64,000 nucleotides of DNA from CAXXOK01 sp035353615 (GTDB taxonomy: Bacteria; Bacillota; Clostridia; Christensenellales; Aristaeellaceae): contig DAOPZY010000004.1 in the NCBI GenBank assembly GCA_035353615.1, forward strand, positions 47,360-111,359, given 5' to 3'. Numbering within the stretch: the first letter of the stretch is position 1; every line of letters starts with the position of its first letter. The position numbers and the translations under genes are program-made. The notes beneath the pieces are model-generated. The model was given only the letters and a program-made list of their open reading frames with translations, did not search any database and was not told the DNA's origin. Positions 41,701-50,975 of this stretch are shown piece by piece.

Positions 41701-43112
41701 CAGTCCTCCACCTCGCTAGACGCGTCGTTTTCCTCCAGCGTATTGTCGTGCAGGTACTTATTCAGCATATCGTCTCGGATGCGTTTCAGCTCGTTGCGCG
41801 GCAGCATGGCCAGCAAACCCCAGCCGATGTTGAGCGTTTCCTCAATTGAACGGTTGGCCTGATAGCCCTGCGCGACATACTTCTTTTCAAAAGCGTCCGC
41901 GAAGGCGGCGTATTTCTTGTCCACATCCGTTAACGCCGCGTCGCCCAAAATCACTGCCAGTTCTTTCGCATCCTTGCCGCGCGAGTAGGCGGCAAACAGC
42001 TGGTTCATCGTGGCGGCGTGATCCTCGCGCGTTTTTCCCTTGCCGATGCCCTTATCCTTCAGGCGGCTGAGCGAGGGCATCACATCAATCGGCGGCAGGA
42101 TGCCCTTGCGGTACAATTCCCGGCTCAGGATAATCTGACCCTCGGTGATATACCCGGTCAGGTCCGGAATGGGGTGCGTTTTATCATCCTCCGGCATGGT
42201 GAGAATCGGGATTTGGGTAATCGAACCTTTTTTGCCGATAACACGGCCCGCGCGTTCGTAAATGCTGGCAAGGTCGGTGTACAGGTAGCCGGGATAGCCG
42301 CGGCGGCCGGGCACTTCCTTGCGGGCGGCGGATACTTCGCGCAGGGCTTCGGCGTAGTTGGTGATGTCGGTTAAAATCACCAGCACGTGCATGTCTTTCT
42401 CGTAGGCGAGGTACTCGGCGGCCGTGAGGGCCATGCGGGGCGTCGCGATGCGTTCGATGGCCGGGTCGTTGGCCAGGTTCATGAACAGCACCGCGCGCTC
42501 AATGGCGCCCGTGCGGCGGAAATCGCTGATAAAGTACTCGGCTTCCTCAAATGTGATGCCGATAGCGCCAAACACCACGGCAAACTTTTCATTCGCGCCC
42601 AGCACTTTTGCCTGACGGGCAATTTGGGTGGCCAGTTGTGCGTGCGGCAAGCCGCTGCCGGAAAACACGGGGAGCTTCTGACCGCGCACCAGCGTGTTCA
42701 GGCCGTCAATCGCGCTGATGCCCGTTTGGATAAACTCGTTGGGGTAGTCGCGCGCGGCCGGGTTGAGCGGCTCGCCGTTAATATCCATCCGCTTATCCGG
42801 TATCAGCTGCGGGCCGCCGTCCCGCGGGTTGCCCATACCGTCAAACACGCGGCCCAGCATATCCATGCTCACGCCCAGCTCGATGGAATGGCCCAAAAAG
42901 CGCGCCGTCGCGGTTTCAATCTGCAAACCGTTGCTGCTTTCAAACAGCTGAACCAGGGCGCGGTTGCCGTTGATTTCCAGCACTTTACCGCGGCGAAGTT
43001 CGCCGTTCGCCTGCCGAATCTCAACCAGCTCGTTGTAGGTTACGCCTTCCACCTGATCCACGAGCATCAGGGGACCCACGACTTCCCGGATGGTGCGGTA
43101 TTCCTTCAACAT
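41700..43112 (-). CDS. ntpB: V-type ATPase subunit B
   Basis: Non-catalytic nucleotide-site subunit of V1, 470 residues. The P-loop is degenerate as expected (FSGSGLPHAQLATQIARQ). Other motifs are YNELVEIR, QTGISAIDGLNTLVRGQK, GRRGYPGYLYTDLASIYERAG, and TQIPILTMPEDDKTHPIPDLTGYITEGQI. ATG 43112, four bases after ntpA. Confidence 0.97.
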   Translation of the reverse strand: MLKEYRTIREVVGPLMLVDQVEGVTYNELVEIRQANGELRRGKVLEINGNRALVQLFESSNGLQIETATARFLGHSIELGVSMDMLGRVFDGMGNPRDGGPQLIPDKRMDINGEPLNPAARDYPNEFIQTGISAIDGLNTLVRGQKLPVFSGSGLPHAQLATQIARQAKVLGANEKFAVVFGAIGITFEEAEYFISDFRRTGAIERAVLFMNLANDPAIERIATPRMALTAAEYLAYEKDMHVLVILTDITNYAEALREVSAARKEVPGRRGYPGYLYTDLASIYERAGRVIGKKGSITQIPILTMPEDDKTHPIPDLTGYITEGQIILSRELYRKGILPPIDVMPSLSRLKDKGIGKGKTREDHAATMNQLFAAYSRGKDAKELAVILGDAALTDVDKKYAAFADAFEKKYVAQGYQANRSIEETLNIGWGLLAMLPRNELKRIRDDMLNKYLHDNTLEENDASSEVED

Positions 43113-43115
43113 CGC

Positions 43116-44882
43116 TTAGAGTTCCCCTTTCTCTGAGATTGCGGCCATTTGCCCGGCCAGCTCGCTTTCGATTTCCGCAAACTGCTTTTTCTGATCTTCC
43201 GGGATGTACTTGCTGCGGCCGATGCGTTCGCGCACCGGAAGGTTGATTACGTCGGAGAGGTTCGCGCCCGAATCCAACGCCTGCCTGCCCTTATCGTAAT
43301 ACTGCAAAATCAGGCGCATCATCAGGTATTGCTTATCCAGCGAGGTGTAGGTATCCACGTCGTCATAAGCGTTCTGGTGCAGATAATCCTCACGGATCGA
43401 CCGGGCGACCTCCATGGTCAGTCGATCCTTCCAGCTCAGGGCGTCCATGCCCACCAGCTGAACGATTTCCTGCAGCTCGGATTCTTCCTGAAGGATCAGC
43501 ATGGCCTTCGCGCGAATATCGTTCCATTCCGGTGAAACATGGTCGTTAAACCAGCCTTCCAGATGGTCGATGTACAGCGAGTAGGACTGCAACCAGTCAA
43601 TGGCCGGGAAGTGCCGCTTATACGCAAGCTGAGCGCTCAGGCCCCAGAAAACCTTTACAATGCGCAGGGTCGATTGGGATACCGGCTCGGAAATATCGCC
43701 GCCCGGAGGGGAAACCGCGCCGATCGCGCTGATGCTGCCCTGCCGTTCCTCCGGCCCAAGGCAACGCACCACGCCCGCGCGCTCGTAAAACTCCGCGATG
43801 CGGGAGGATAGGTAGGCGGGGTAGCCTTCGTCGCCGGGCATTTCTTCCAGACGGCCGCTCATTTCGCGCAACGCTTCCGCCCAGCGGCTGGTGCTGTCCG
43901 CCATGATAGCGACCTTGTAGCCCATGTCGCGGAAGTATTCCGCAATGGTGATGCCCGTGTAAATCGACGCTTCGCGCGCCGCCACCGGCATGTCGGAGGT
44001 GTTGGCAATCAGCACCGTGCGTTTCATCAGGCTTTCGCCGGTGCGCGGGTCGTGCAGTTCGGGGAACTCCATCAGCACGTCCGTCATTTCATTGCCGCGT
44101 TCGCCGCAGCCCACGTAAACGATGATATCCGCATCCGCCCATTTGGCCAGCTGATGCTGCACCACGGTTTTACCGGAGCCGAACGGGCCGGGAACCGCAG
44201 CCACGCCGCCGCTGGCAATGGGAAAGAAGGTATCGATTACGCGCTGCCCCGTTACCATGGGCACGGTGGGCGATTTCTTTTCTTTGTAGGGCCTGCCTTT
44301 GCGCACAGGCCACTTTTGCATCATGGTCAGCTCGTGGGGGTTGCCCTGCCCGTCCCGAACCACGCAGACGGTTTCGGTAATGGTGTGCTCGCCCGCGCGA
44401 ATATCCTCGACGGTGCCGCTTACCCCGTACGGAGCCATGATGCGGTGTTCCACAACGGTGTTTTCCCGCACAACGCCAAGGATTGCGCCGGCAACTACCG
44501 CGTCGCCCACAGCTACCCTGGGTTCAAAATTCCACTTGGCCTCCCGGTCCAGCGCCGGCACTTCCACACCGCGCGTGATGCGGTCGCCAACCATTTGTCG
44601 GATTTTGCTCAGCGGCCGCTGGATTCCGTCAAAAATGGATTCGATCAACCCCGGCCCAAGCTCCACGGAAAGCGGCGCGCCGGTGGATTCCACCGGTTCG
44701 CCGGGGCCAAGGCCGCTGGTTTCTTCATATACCTGTATGCTGGCACGGTCGTCGCGCAGCTCGATGATCTCTCCGACCAGACGGTTTTTGCTGACGCGCA
44801 CAACGTCGTACATGCGCGCGTCGGACATGTGTTCCGCCACAATCAGAGGGCCCGCGACCTTGACGATGGTTCCTTGTGCCAT
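43116..44882 (-). CDS. ntpA: V-type ATPase catalytic subunit A
   Basis: Catalytic subunit, 588 residues, longer than F-type beta because of the non-homologous region (~110-190: EVPALDREAKWNFEPRV...MQKWPVRKGRPY). Walker A GPFGSGKTVVQHQLAKW, VGCGERGNEMTDVLMEFPEL, Walker B region VAIMADSTSRWAEALREMSGRLEEMPGDEGYPAYL. ATG 44882, four bases after the F subunit gene. Confidence 0.98.
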   Translation of the reverse strand: MAQGTIVKVAGPLIVAEHMSDARMYDVVRVSKNRLVGEIIELRDDRASIQVYEETSGLGPGEPVESTGAPLSVELGPGLIESIFDGIQRPLSKIRQMVGDRITRGVEVPALDREAKWNFEPRVAVGDAVVAGAILGVVRENTVVEHRIMAPYGVSGTVEDIRAGEHTITETVCVVRDGQGNPHELTMMQKWPVRKGRPYKEKKSPTVPMVTGQRVIDTFFPIASGGVAAVPGPFGSGKTVVQHQLAKWADADIIVYVGCGERGNEMTDVLMEFPELHDPRTGESLMKRTVLIANTSDMPVAAREASIYTGITIAEYFRDMGYKVAIMADSTSRWAEALREMSGRLEEMPGDEGYPAYLSSRIAEFYERAGVVRCLGPEERQGSISAIGAVSPPGGDISEPVSQSTLRIVKVFWGLSAQLAYKRHFPAIDWLQSYSLYIDHLEGWFNDHVSPEWNDIRAKAMLILQEESELQEIVQLVGMDALSWKDRLTMEVARSIREDYLHQNAYDDVDTYTSLDKQYLMMRLILQYYDKGRQALDSGANLSDVINLPVRERIGRSKYIPEDQKKQFAEIESELAGQMAAISEKGEL

Positions 44883-44885
44883 GCT

Positions 44886-45230
44886 TTACCCTTCTTTCTG
44901 ATTTGCGTTGTTGCTAAAGAGGATATCCGCGCCAATCGCCTTTTCAACGTTGGCCTTCACGCGGGACATTGCGTAACCCTGCGACCCCGAGCTGCCGGGG
45001 ATCGGTATAATCGCCACCTGAGGATCGCTGCGGTAACGCTCCATCGCTTCGGATGCGAGCTTTGCCGCGTTTTCTGTAATGAAGATGACCCGCACGCCCT
45101 GTCGGGTCAGGGTAAACAGCGCGCGCGTGGTTTCCTCCGCCGTAACGGTTGGGATCACCTGCATCCCAATCGCCTTGAAGCAGAGCACCGCGTCGCGTTC
45201 CCCAACGGCGCCCAGCTCGATTTTAGCCAT
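44886..45230 (-). CDS. ntpG: V-type ATPase subunit F (central stalk)
   Basis: 114-residue subunit corresponding to E. hirae NtpG, often named AtpF/subunit F. Flavodoxin-like start IELGAVGERDAVLCFKAIGMQVIP, VIFITENAAKLASEAMERY and IIPIPGSSGSQGYAMSRV are typical. It binds the D shaft and links it to the C subunit. Start overlaps the ntpC stop by 8 bases. Confidence 0.92.
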   Translation of the reverse strand: MAKIELGAVGERDAVLCFKAIGMQVIPTVTAEETTRALFTLTRQGVRVIFITENAAKLASEAMERYRSDPQVAIIPIPGSSGSQGYAMSRVKANVEKAIGADILFSNNANQKEG

Positions 45231-46200
45231 TCAACGCACGCACCCTTTCTTCCACAGCGTCGGGGGTAAACCCGTTGAGCTTGCCCGCCATAATCAGGCG
45301 CACATCCGTTGCCTCGCGCTGTTTTTGGAAAAGGTAAGCGATCAGCATCTCCATGGAGGCGCTATCGTACCGGTAGGGTTTGAATAACTGATAAAGATAA
45401 TCATCCGCGAATTTTTCCATCTGCGGCAGTTTTTTGGGGTTGATCGCCGCGCTGAGCGCCGCCTGATACACCGGCACGCCGTACAGCTTGAGAAGCTTCA
45501 CCAGCCGGTCGTTATCCTCAAAAGCCTTCCGATAGGTGGCAATGGGCACGTCGCCGCCCGGCAGGGCAACGCTTTCAAAAAACGCGGCGTCCCTGCCCAT
45601 ATTTCTTGCGCGCATGAGAATGATAAAATTCTGCAAATCAACCTTCGCCTTAAAATAAAGCAACGCAAGCGGCAATTTGCTTTCACGCAGGTTTTGAAAA
45701 ACCTGACGGTACATCGCCCGATCCAGCTCGGTATCAACCCGGCTGGGGTCATAGCGCGTGGCGATTTGCTTTTCCAGCCGATTCATCGCCTGTTTCAGCT
45801 CGGCGGGCAGGCCGTTGTACAGATGCTCAGCCACAGCGTGACGCAGCTTTTCAACCGGCACGGTGCCGCAGGCCGATAGAAACTCCGGTTTTTGCGCCAG
45901 TTGGCGGGATTTCAACAGCACCTTCAAATTATGCACATCATAGCGCAGTAAAAAACAATCGGTAATGCGAGCGTCAGGCGTTACCGCTTCAATCAGCTCG
46001 CAGGCTTTGCGAACGTGCTGGTCTGCCGCCGCTTGAAAATCCTGATTGTCTGCGGTGGTAAAACCGATATCCGCAAGCACGCGGCTGGCTTCCTCAAAGC
46101 TGGGCGCGGACTGGAGCCTTTCCAGCTGCGCGCGGTGCAGGGCGTTGCGTTTCAGCACGCCTATCCTGCCGCACGCGTAGGATGTACTGATTTGCGGCAT
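45223..46200 (-). CDS. ntpC: V-type ATPase subunit C (d-type)
   Basis: Funnel-like subunit joining the shaft to the K ring, 325 residues. Mostly helical with YDVHNLKVLLKSR, a motif conserved in V/A-type C subunits, repeated as KVDLQNFIILMRARNMG, and the C-terminal ALIAYLFQKQREATDVRLIMAGKLNG pattern (here MEMLIAYLF...). ATG 46200 follows AAGGGGAG. Confidence 0.94.
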   Translation of the reverse strand: MPQISTSYACGRIGVLKRNALHRAQLERLQSAPSFEEASRVLADIGFTTADNQDFQAAADQHVRKACELIEAVTPDARITDCFLLRYDVHNLKVLLKSRQLAQKPEFLSACGTVPVEKLRHAVAEHLYNGLPAELKQAMNRLEKQIATRYDPSRVDTELDRAMYRQVFQNLRESKLPLALLYFKAKVDLQNFIILMRARNMGRDAAFFESVALPGGDVPIATYRKAFEDNDRLVKLLKLYGVPVYQAALSAAINPKKLPQMEKFADDYLYQLFKPYRYDSASMEMLIAYLFQKQREATDVRLIMAGKLNGFTPDAVEERVRALNG

Positions 46201-46239
46201 GGCCGGCTCCCCTTTCCCAATGTATTCATGTACATTGCG

Positions 46240-46839
46240 TTATGCTTGTGTAAACAGCTCCGCGGCAACCTGCTGTTCCATGTTGGCGCGCGCTTCTTCC
46301 AGCGCGGCCTCCATGGTGCAGTGTACCTCCGCGCCGCCTGTCAGGAGCACAACGCCCGTGCAGCCGGGATACGGTGTTCCGGAAGCGATCAGTTTTCCCG
46401 GTTTGCCGGCGCCCTCCAGCGCGCGGTTTACCTCCGCGATAAAGGCATCGTCATACCAGCCGGCCTGACGGTCCCCAACGCGCAGGGCTTCGCTGCCCGT
46501 TGCGCAACGGACGATCTGTTTTTGAAAATACGTCCGTTTATCCGAGTTTGGCAGTTCAGCCAGCAGCGCGGCCGCGCGCGCAAACGCCCCGTCCATGATG
46601 GCGCGTTTTTTCTGCAACAGCGCTTTGCGCGCGTCCAGCTCCGCCATCCTCAGCATGCGCTGTTCCAGTTCATCGCCTTCGCGCGCCGCCTGAGCCAGCA
46701 TTGCCTGATACATCCCTTCGATCTTCTCGCGGGATGCCGCTTTGCGCTCTTCCGTCCGGGCCGCGGCATCCGTCTTGATCCGGCCCGCGGTTTCCTTCGC
46801 ATCCTCTTCGATTTTGATCAGAATGGCCTGTGCGTTCAT
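46240..46839 (-). CDS. ntpE: V-type ATPase subunit E (peripheral stalk)
   Basis: 199-residue stalk subunit: N-terminal charged coiled coil (NAQAILIKIEEDAKETAGRIKTDAAARTEERKAASREKIEGM...) and a C-terminal globular part (YPGCTGVVLLTGGAEVHCTMEAALEEARANMEQQVAAELF). ATG at 46839 has AAGGAG six bases upstream; longer frames overlap the ntpK end. Sits between ntpK and ntpC. Confidence 0.92.
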   Translation of the reverse strand: MNAQAILIKIEEDAKETAGRIKTDAAARTEERKAASREKIEGMYQAMLAQAAREGDELEQRMLRMAELDARKALLQKKRAIMDGAFARAAALLAELPNSDKRTYFQKQIVRCATGSEALRVGDRQAGWYDDAFIAEVNRALEGAGKPGKLIASGTPYPGCTGVVLLTGGAEVHCTMEAALEEARANMEQQVAAELFTQA

Positions 46840-46849
46840 GAATGGCTCC

Positions 46850-47323
46850 TTATAGCTTGATGGAGTTGACAATCAGGAAGGAAAGCAGCAGCGAAAGCAC
46901 GGCGTAGGTTTCCACCATAACGGCCATGGTGATCGCCTTGCCGCTCATTTCCGGGCGCTGGCCGGTCATAATCATGCCCGCTGCGGAAACCTTGCCCTGC
47001 TTGATCGCGGAATAATAGCCCATGATGCCGATCGGCAGGCAGCCAATCAGAATGCCAAGGCCCTGATAGAGTTCAACCGCTTTCATCTGCCCGCCCAGCA
47101 CGTTGGTGTTGATGAGCACGATCACCGCGATCAGGAACCCGTAAATACCCTGCGTGCCCGGCAAGAGCTGCAAGAGCAGCAGTTTGCTGTTCACTTCCGG
47201 GTTTTCGGTGGATACGCCCGCAGAGGTTTCGCCGGCAAGCCCGACGCCGCGGCTGGAGCCGATACCCGCGCCAATCGCCGCAATCGCGGCGCCAAGAAGA
47301 GCAAGAATTTGACCGATTGTCAT
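46850..47323 (-). CDS. ntpK: V-type ATPase proteolipid subunit K
   Basis: Rotor-ring subunit of 157 residues, four helices in two tandem hairpins. The Na+ site of Enterococcus hirae NtpK is fully kept: L54, T57 and Q58 in LLPGTQGIYGF, Q109 in IKQGKVSAAG, and the carboxylate E138 in MVETYAVL. This strongly suggests Na+ rather than H+ transport. ATG at 47323 has GGGAGG eight bases upstream. About 190 bases without a gene separate it from ntpI. Confidence 0.96.
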   Translation of the reverse strand: MTIGQILALLGAAIAAIGAGIGSSRGVGLAGETSAGVSTENPEVNSKLLLLQLLPGTQGIYGFLIAVIVLINTNVLGGQMKAVELYQGLGILIGCLPIGIMGYYSAIKQGKVSAAGMIMTGQRPEMSGKAITMAVMVETYAVLSLLLSFLIVNSIKL

Positions 47324-47512
47324 CGTAGTAACCTCCCATTTGTTTGTTTTGTTTGGATTCAGTTGCCTTTCGCGCACCGTTTGCCGTTTCCGGGCAGGCA
47401 GGCGGTCATCGGTTGATCCCGCCGCAGAACCGCGCGAGGTTCAAACCTCTTAGACAAGTCTTGACCCGACCCGCTGGCTTCGCTGCGAAAGGCGGCTGTG
47501 ACTATCTCCATA
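47324..47512 (-). other. Untranslated spacer between ntpI and ntpK
   Basis: Unusually long for this tightly packed operon. It has no clear promoter or strong hairpin. A minus-strand stretch TCGCAGCGAA...GGGTCAAG weakly resembles the start of the dispersed repeat. It may set the higher expression of the ring subunit. Confidence 0.4.
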
Positions 47513-49429
47513 TCAGGCGCGCGTTTGCGCATCCCTGATATAAACATATCGGCCTGTGTCGGTCAGCGGCAGGAACGGTTTGCCGCCATCCTCGTAGAAT
47601 TTTCCGAAAAACTCAATGTATTGCAGGCGGCAACTATGCACATACGCGCCAAAGATGTTGATGCCGGCGTTAAACAGGTGCCCGCCCACGAACACCAGCG
47701 CGCCCATCACCACGCCGACCGGCCCGAACCCGGCGACCATTCCCACCAGAATGTTGATGACCATGCCGATAACGCCGGTCGCCAACCCCATACCGAACAG
47801 GCGGATGTAGCTGAGCAGATCGCTGACCCAACTGGTAACGCCGTACAGCGCTCCCAGCCCGCTGAGAAGCCGTTTCAGCGGATTGTTGGATTTGGCGCGC
47901 CCCGCGAACACCACGATGATCGCCGCGCCCGCAATGGCCAGCCATTTACCCACCGACGGCACAACCGCCATCAGCGCAAGGCCGATGATAAGCAGGAACC
48001 AGCTCAGCTGATCCGCTACGGCATCCAGCGGATGCCCGCGTTTAATGTTCAGGTAAGCGGCCATCCCAAGACCGGCAAACAGGTGCAGCGCCCCAAGCCC
48101 TATGCAGAGGCCCATCACGGGCAACGCGTTGTTCATCGGGTCCAGCAGGGAGGGGAACGGCGCATAGCCAAACCAGGAGTTATACATCGCGCCCCAGAAT
48201 ACCGTCATGATGCCGCCGCCCAGAATAATCCACAGCATGCGCCGCATGCTGGGCGCCGGTTTCAATATGCGGATCAGGAGCGGCGCGATGATCGCCATGG
48301 CCAAGCCATACCCGGCGTCGCTCACCATCATCCCCATAAAATTGATGAAGAAAGGCATCATCACCGCCGTGGGGTCCACGCTGAACGGGGCCGGCAGCGA
48401 GAAGCTGGAAACCACCGTTTCAAACGGCGAAATCATCGGCTGATTCTGCAATATTACCGGAGGTTCCTCCCCCTCCAGGGGGCCATAAAACTCCAGCGCC
48501 ACGCTTGGCGAAACCGCTTGCAGCTTTTGCCGGGCCGCGTCCTCCAAGGGGGCGGGAATCCAGCTTTGTAAAAAGAAGGTGGATTCCGAGGCGGAAAAGC
48601 TTCTGGCAGCAACCATACGGGCGCGCTGCGCGCCCAGAACATCGTACAGTTCTTTCAAATCGGAGATGGCCGGGGCCATTGACGCGGTTTCCGCAACAAT
48701 CGCCTGTTGGCTTGTTTCCAACTGATCCTTTTCAGCGGCCAGCCGCGTCAACTGTTCTTCTACCGTGCTGATGCCGGTTTGCAGCTGAATCTGCGTAAAG
48801 CTGGCTTCCTTCAGGGTATTCATCACCGTTTCGCGGTTGCTGCGGTGCATCATCAGGCACACATACGCCAGATCGCGTTGCACGGATACTGTTTCCATCC
48901 AACACAAATCGGTTAGCGTGCCCTCCGCCGTCCAACGGTCGAGCATCGATTTTTGCAGGGAACCCAGCATGGCAATCGTATTCTTCGTATTCCGGATTTC
49001 CGCGGGCGGCAGCGACAGGGCTTTCCACGGCATCAGCTGTTCTTTGGCGGAATCAACGCGCGCGCTTTGCCCGCGAAGTTCCCCCGCTTCGCGTTCCAGC
49101 GCTTCCAGTCGCTCCACTGTTTTCATCAGTTCCGGCGTGCGCATCGCAACCGCGTTCGCCTGTTCGTCCGTGATGGTTGGTTTGTCCGCCATCAGCGGCT
49201 TTTTAGCCGTGTCATATTTTTGCAAACGGCTGATCGCCCAATCCACACGGGCGATGGTTTCTTCCGCTTGCGGCAACTCGTCCGTTGCGGGCAGGCGGTT
49301 AAACGTCGCGTGTTCGGCATCGGCAGGCAACACCTGCACGCAGCGCAGCTTTTGAATAGCGCGCAGCAGGGCGAGTCTGTCATGCTCCAGGGCCAGCATG
49401 TCCATATGCTTCATTTCAACGATTGCCAT
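47513..49429 (-). CDS. ntpI: V-type ATPase subunit I (a-type)
   Basis: Large stator subunit, 638 residues: a soluble N-terminal stalk-binding half (~1-335, coiled coil) and a C-terminal membrane half with about seven to eight helices. Family motifs include MMPFFINFMGMMVSDAGYGL, FWGAMYNSWFGY, and the essential-arginine helix SDLLSYIRLFGMGLATGVIG. ATG 49429 is preferred to TTG 49447; it overlaps the upstream stalk gene by 14 bases. Confidence 0.95.
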   Translation of the reverse strand: MAIVEMKHMDMLALEHDRLALLRAIQKLRCVQVLPADAEHATFNRLPATDELPQAEETIARVDWAISRLQKYDTAKKPLMADKPTITDEQANAVAMRTPELMKTVERLEALEREAGELRGQSARVDSAKEQLMPWKALSLPPAEIRNTKNTIAMLGSLQKSMLDRWTAEGTLTDLCWMETVSVQRDLAYVCLMMHRSNRETVMNTLKEASFTQIQLQTGISTVEEQLTRLAAEKDQLETSQQAIVAETASMAPAISDLKELYDVLGAQRARMVAARSFSASESTFFLQSWIPAPLEDAARQKLQAVSPSVALEFYGPLEGEEPPVILQNQPMISPFETVVSSFSLPAPFSVDPTAVMMPFFINFMGMMVSDAGYGLAMAIIAPLLIRILKPAPSMRRMLWIILGGGIMTVFWGAMYNSWFGYAPFPSLLDPMNNALPVMGLCIGLGALHLFAGLGMAAYLNIKRGHPLDAVADQLSWFLLIIGLALMAVVPSVGKWLAIAGAAIIVVFAGRAKSNNPLKRLLSGLGALYGVTSWVSDLLSYIRLFGMGLATGVIGMVINILVGMVAGFGPVGVVMGALVFVGGHLFNAGINIFGAYVHSCRLQYIEFFGKFYEDGGKPFLPLTDTGRYVYIRDAQTRA

Positions 49430-49739
49430 CGTCCAAAACCCTTTCAACTATCAGCTTTGCGACTTGTTGCAGCCGTTCGCCCGCCTGCGCCAGCTCCTGA
49501 TTTTGCGCGGCATCGTCCGCCGCCTGCGTCTGGGTCAGCCGTTCGCTCACCTGCGCCCGGCGGCTGTCCAACAGGTTTTGGTACATGGCGCGGTGCTCCT
49601 GCGCCGACTTCCGTTCATTGTCGGTGATTTCCGCCTCCGTAGCCTTCAGCAGCTCCCGCGCGTCCCGTTGCGCGTCCTGAATCAGCTGATCGGCTTGGTT
49701 TTCCGCGGTCTGCACCGCGTCGAACACTTCCCGCGCCAT
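49416..49739 (-). CDS. ntpF: V-type ATPase peripheral-stalk subunit (G/H-like)
   Basis: 107-residue fully helical protein (VQTAENQADQLIQDAQRDARELLKATEAEITDNERK...), the coiled-coil partner of subunit E; in E. hirae order this first gene is NtpF. Sequence similarity of such coiled coils is low, so the call rests on size, composition and operon position. ATG 49739 follows AAGAAGGTG. It starts 31 bases after upp ends on the same strand. Confidence 0.8.
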   Translation of the reverse strand: MAREVFDAVQTAENQADQLIQDAQRDARELLKATEAEITDNERKSAQEHRAMYQNLLDSRRAQVSERLTQTQAADDAAQNQELAQAGERLQQVAKLIVERVLDDGNR

Positions 49740-49770
49740 GGCCGCACCTTCTTTCCTGCGTCAATATGGG

Positions 49771-50400
49771 TTACTTGGTTCCAAACAGACGATCGCCCGC
49801 GTCGCCTAAACCGGGCACGATATACCCGTGTTCGTTCAGTTTTTCATCGCATGCCGCCACATAAATATCCACGTCGGGGTGATCGTGCTGGATGCGCTGA
49901 ATCCCTTCCGGCGCGGCAATCAGGTTTACAAGACGGATATTGTTGCAATTGCGTTGTTTAATAAAGCTGATGGCGGCCGAAGCGCTTCCGCCGGTGGCCA
50001 GCATCGGGTCCAGCACGATCAGCTCGCGGTTTTCACTGTCGGCGGGTAGCTTGCAGTAATACTCCACCGGTTGCAGGGTGACCGGATCGCGGTACAGGCC
50101 GATATGCCCGATACGCGCCGCCGGAATCAGGCGGGTTACGCCTTCCACCATGCCCAAGCCTGCGCGCAGGATGGGCACAATGCCGATTTTTTTGCCGCTG
50201 AGCATTTTGCTTTTGGTGACGCAAATCGGGGTTTCCACCTCGACCTCCTCGGTGGGTAAATCGCGCGTAACTTCGTATACCATCAGCATGGAGATTTCTT
50301 CCAGCAGCTCCCGAAATTCTTTGGCGCCGGTTTCCTTGTTGCGCATGATGCTCAGTTTATGCTGAATCAGGGGATGGTCAAGGATGTGTACTTTGCTCAC
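49771..50400 (-). CDS. upp: Uracil phosphoribosyltransferase
   Basis: Salvages uracil to UMP using PRPP. 209 residues: KVHILDHPLIQHKLSIMRNKETG, ILRAGLGMVEG, and the PRPP loop VLDPMLATGGSASAAI; the C-terminal uracil site is YIVPGLGDAGDRLFGT. GTG 50400 has AAGGAGG seven bases upstream. Only 31 bases separate it from the V-ATPase operon with no terminator in between, so transcription may run on. Confidence 0.97.
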   Translation of the reverse strand: MSKVHILDHPLIQHKLSIMRNKETGAKEFRELLEEISMLMVYEVTRDLPTEEVEVETPICVTKSKMLSGKKIGIVPILRAGLGMVEGVTRLIPAARIGHIGLYRDPVTLQPVEYYCKLPADSENRELIVLDPMLATGGSASAAISFIKQRNCNNIRLVNLIAAPEGIQRIQHDHPDVDIYVAACDEKLNEHGYIVPGLGDAGDRLFGTK

Positions 50401-50491
50401 GGTGCAGCCTCCTTCAGTTTTTACAGGCAGGATCAACGAAGCGAGATCGGCATACGCTTTTCGCTTCATTCATCAAATGTCATTCTTATCT

Positions 50492-50520
50492 ATTTTATAC
50501 TAGTTGCCTTTGGATGGCAA
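50492..50520 (-). promoter_or_regulatory. Promoter of upp (and possibly the V-ATPase operon)
   Basis: Minus strand TTGCCA (50520-50515), 17-base spacer, TAAAAT (50497-50492), about 90 bases before the GTG start. No PyrR-type anti-terminator is evident in the leader. Confidence 0.6.
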
Positions 50521-50941
50521 GCCGCAATCTCCGTTCCGGCATTTCCGGGGCATCCTTGCGGTTAAAAACCATCCGGTATAAAACAGTTGCCGGTTGCGCG
50601 TTTTCCGCAGGCGTTGCGTGAGAAAAAAATGCACTGCCATCACACCACAATCTTCTATACTATACTCAAAAAATCCCCGGCTGTAAAGTACTTCATGCTT
50701 ACTTTGGTAAATTTGTTACCATTTCAGACTTTTTTACTGGCGTTTCGAACATTTTCGCCACTTCCGCGGCAACGGGCCATCGTTGGTAAAGGCTCTTATG
50801 TATGGCTTATTGAGCGAATTTGTTAATTATTTCCGTTTCAGTGAACAGACGCGCGCCCTGAAGCGTTTGTTTAGCAAAGCCGGCCGGCGGCTGTGATACA
50901 CGTACCGCTTTGTCCCGGCACACGAAATCAGAAATTCCCTA
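50521..50941 (+). other. AT-richer gap between upp and the GntR gene, no gene seen
   Basis: About 420 bases. A 79-codon plus-strand frame (50587-50826) lacks a good ribosome site and family resemblance and is not called. No RNA gene is recognised. Confidence 0.4.
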
Positions 50942-50969
50942 TTGACATTCTCCGACCGTACTATATAAT
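50942..50969 (+). promoter_or_regulatory. Sigma-A promoter of the GntR-ABC operon
   Basis: TTGACA (50942-50947), 16-base spacer, TATAAT (50964-50969). Transcription should begin in or next to the palindromic sequence at 50976-50995. Confidence 0.83.
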
Positions 50970-50975
50970 ATAACT

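Noticed and set aside
50587..50826. 79-codon plus-strand ORF
   Set aside because: No ribosome site or family match, no promoter; more likely chance in an AT-richer gap.
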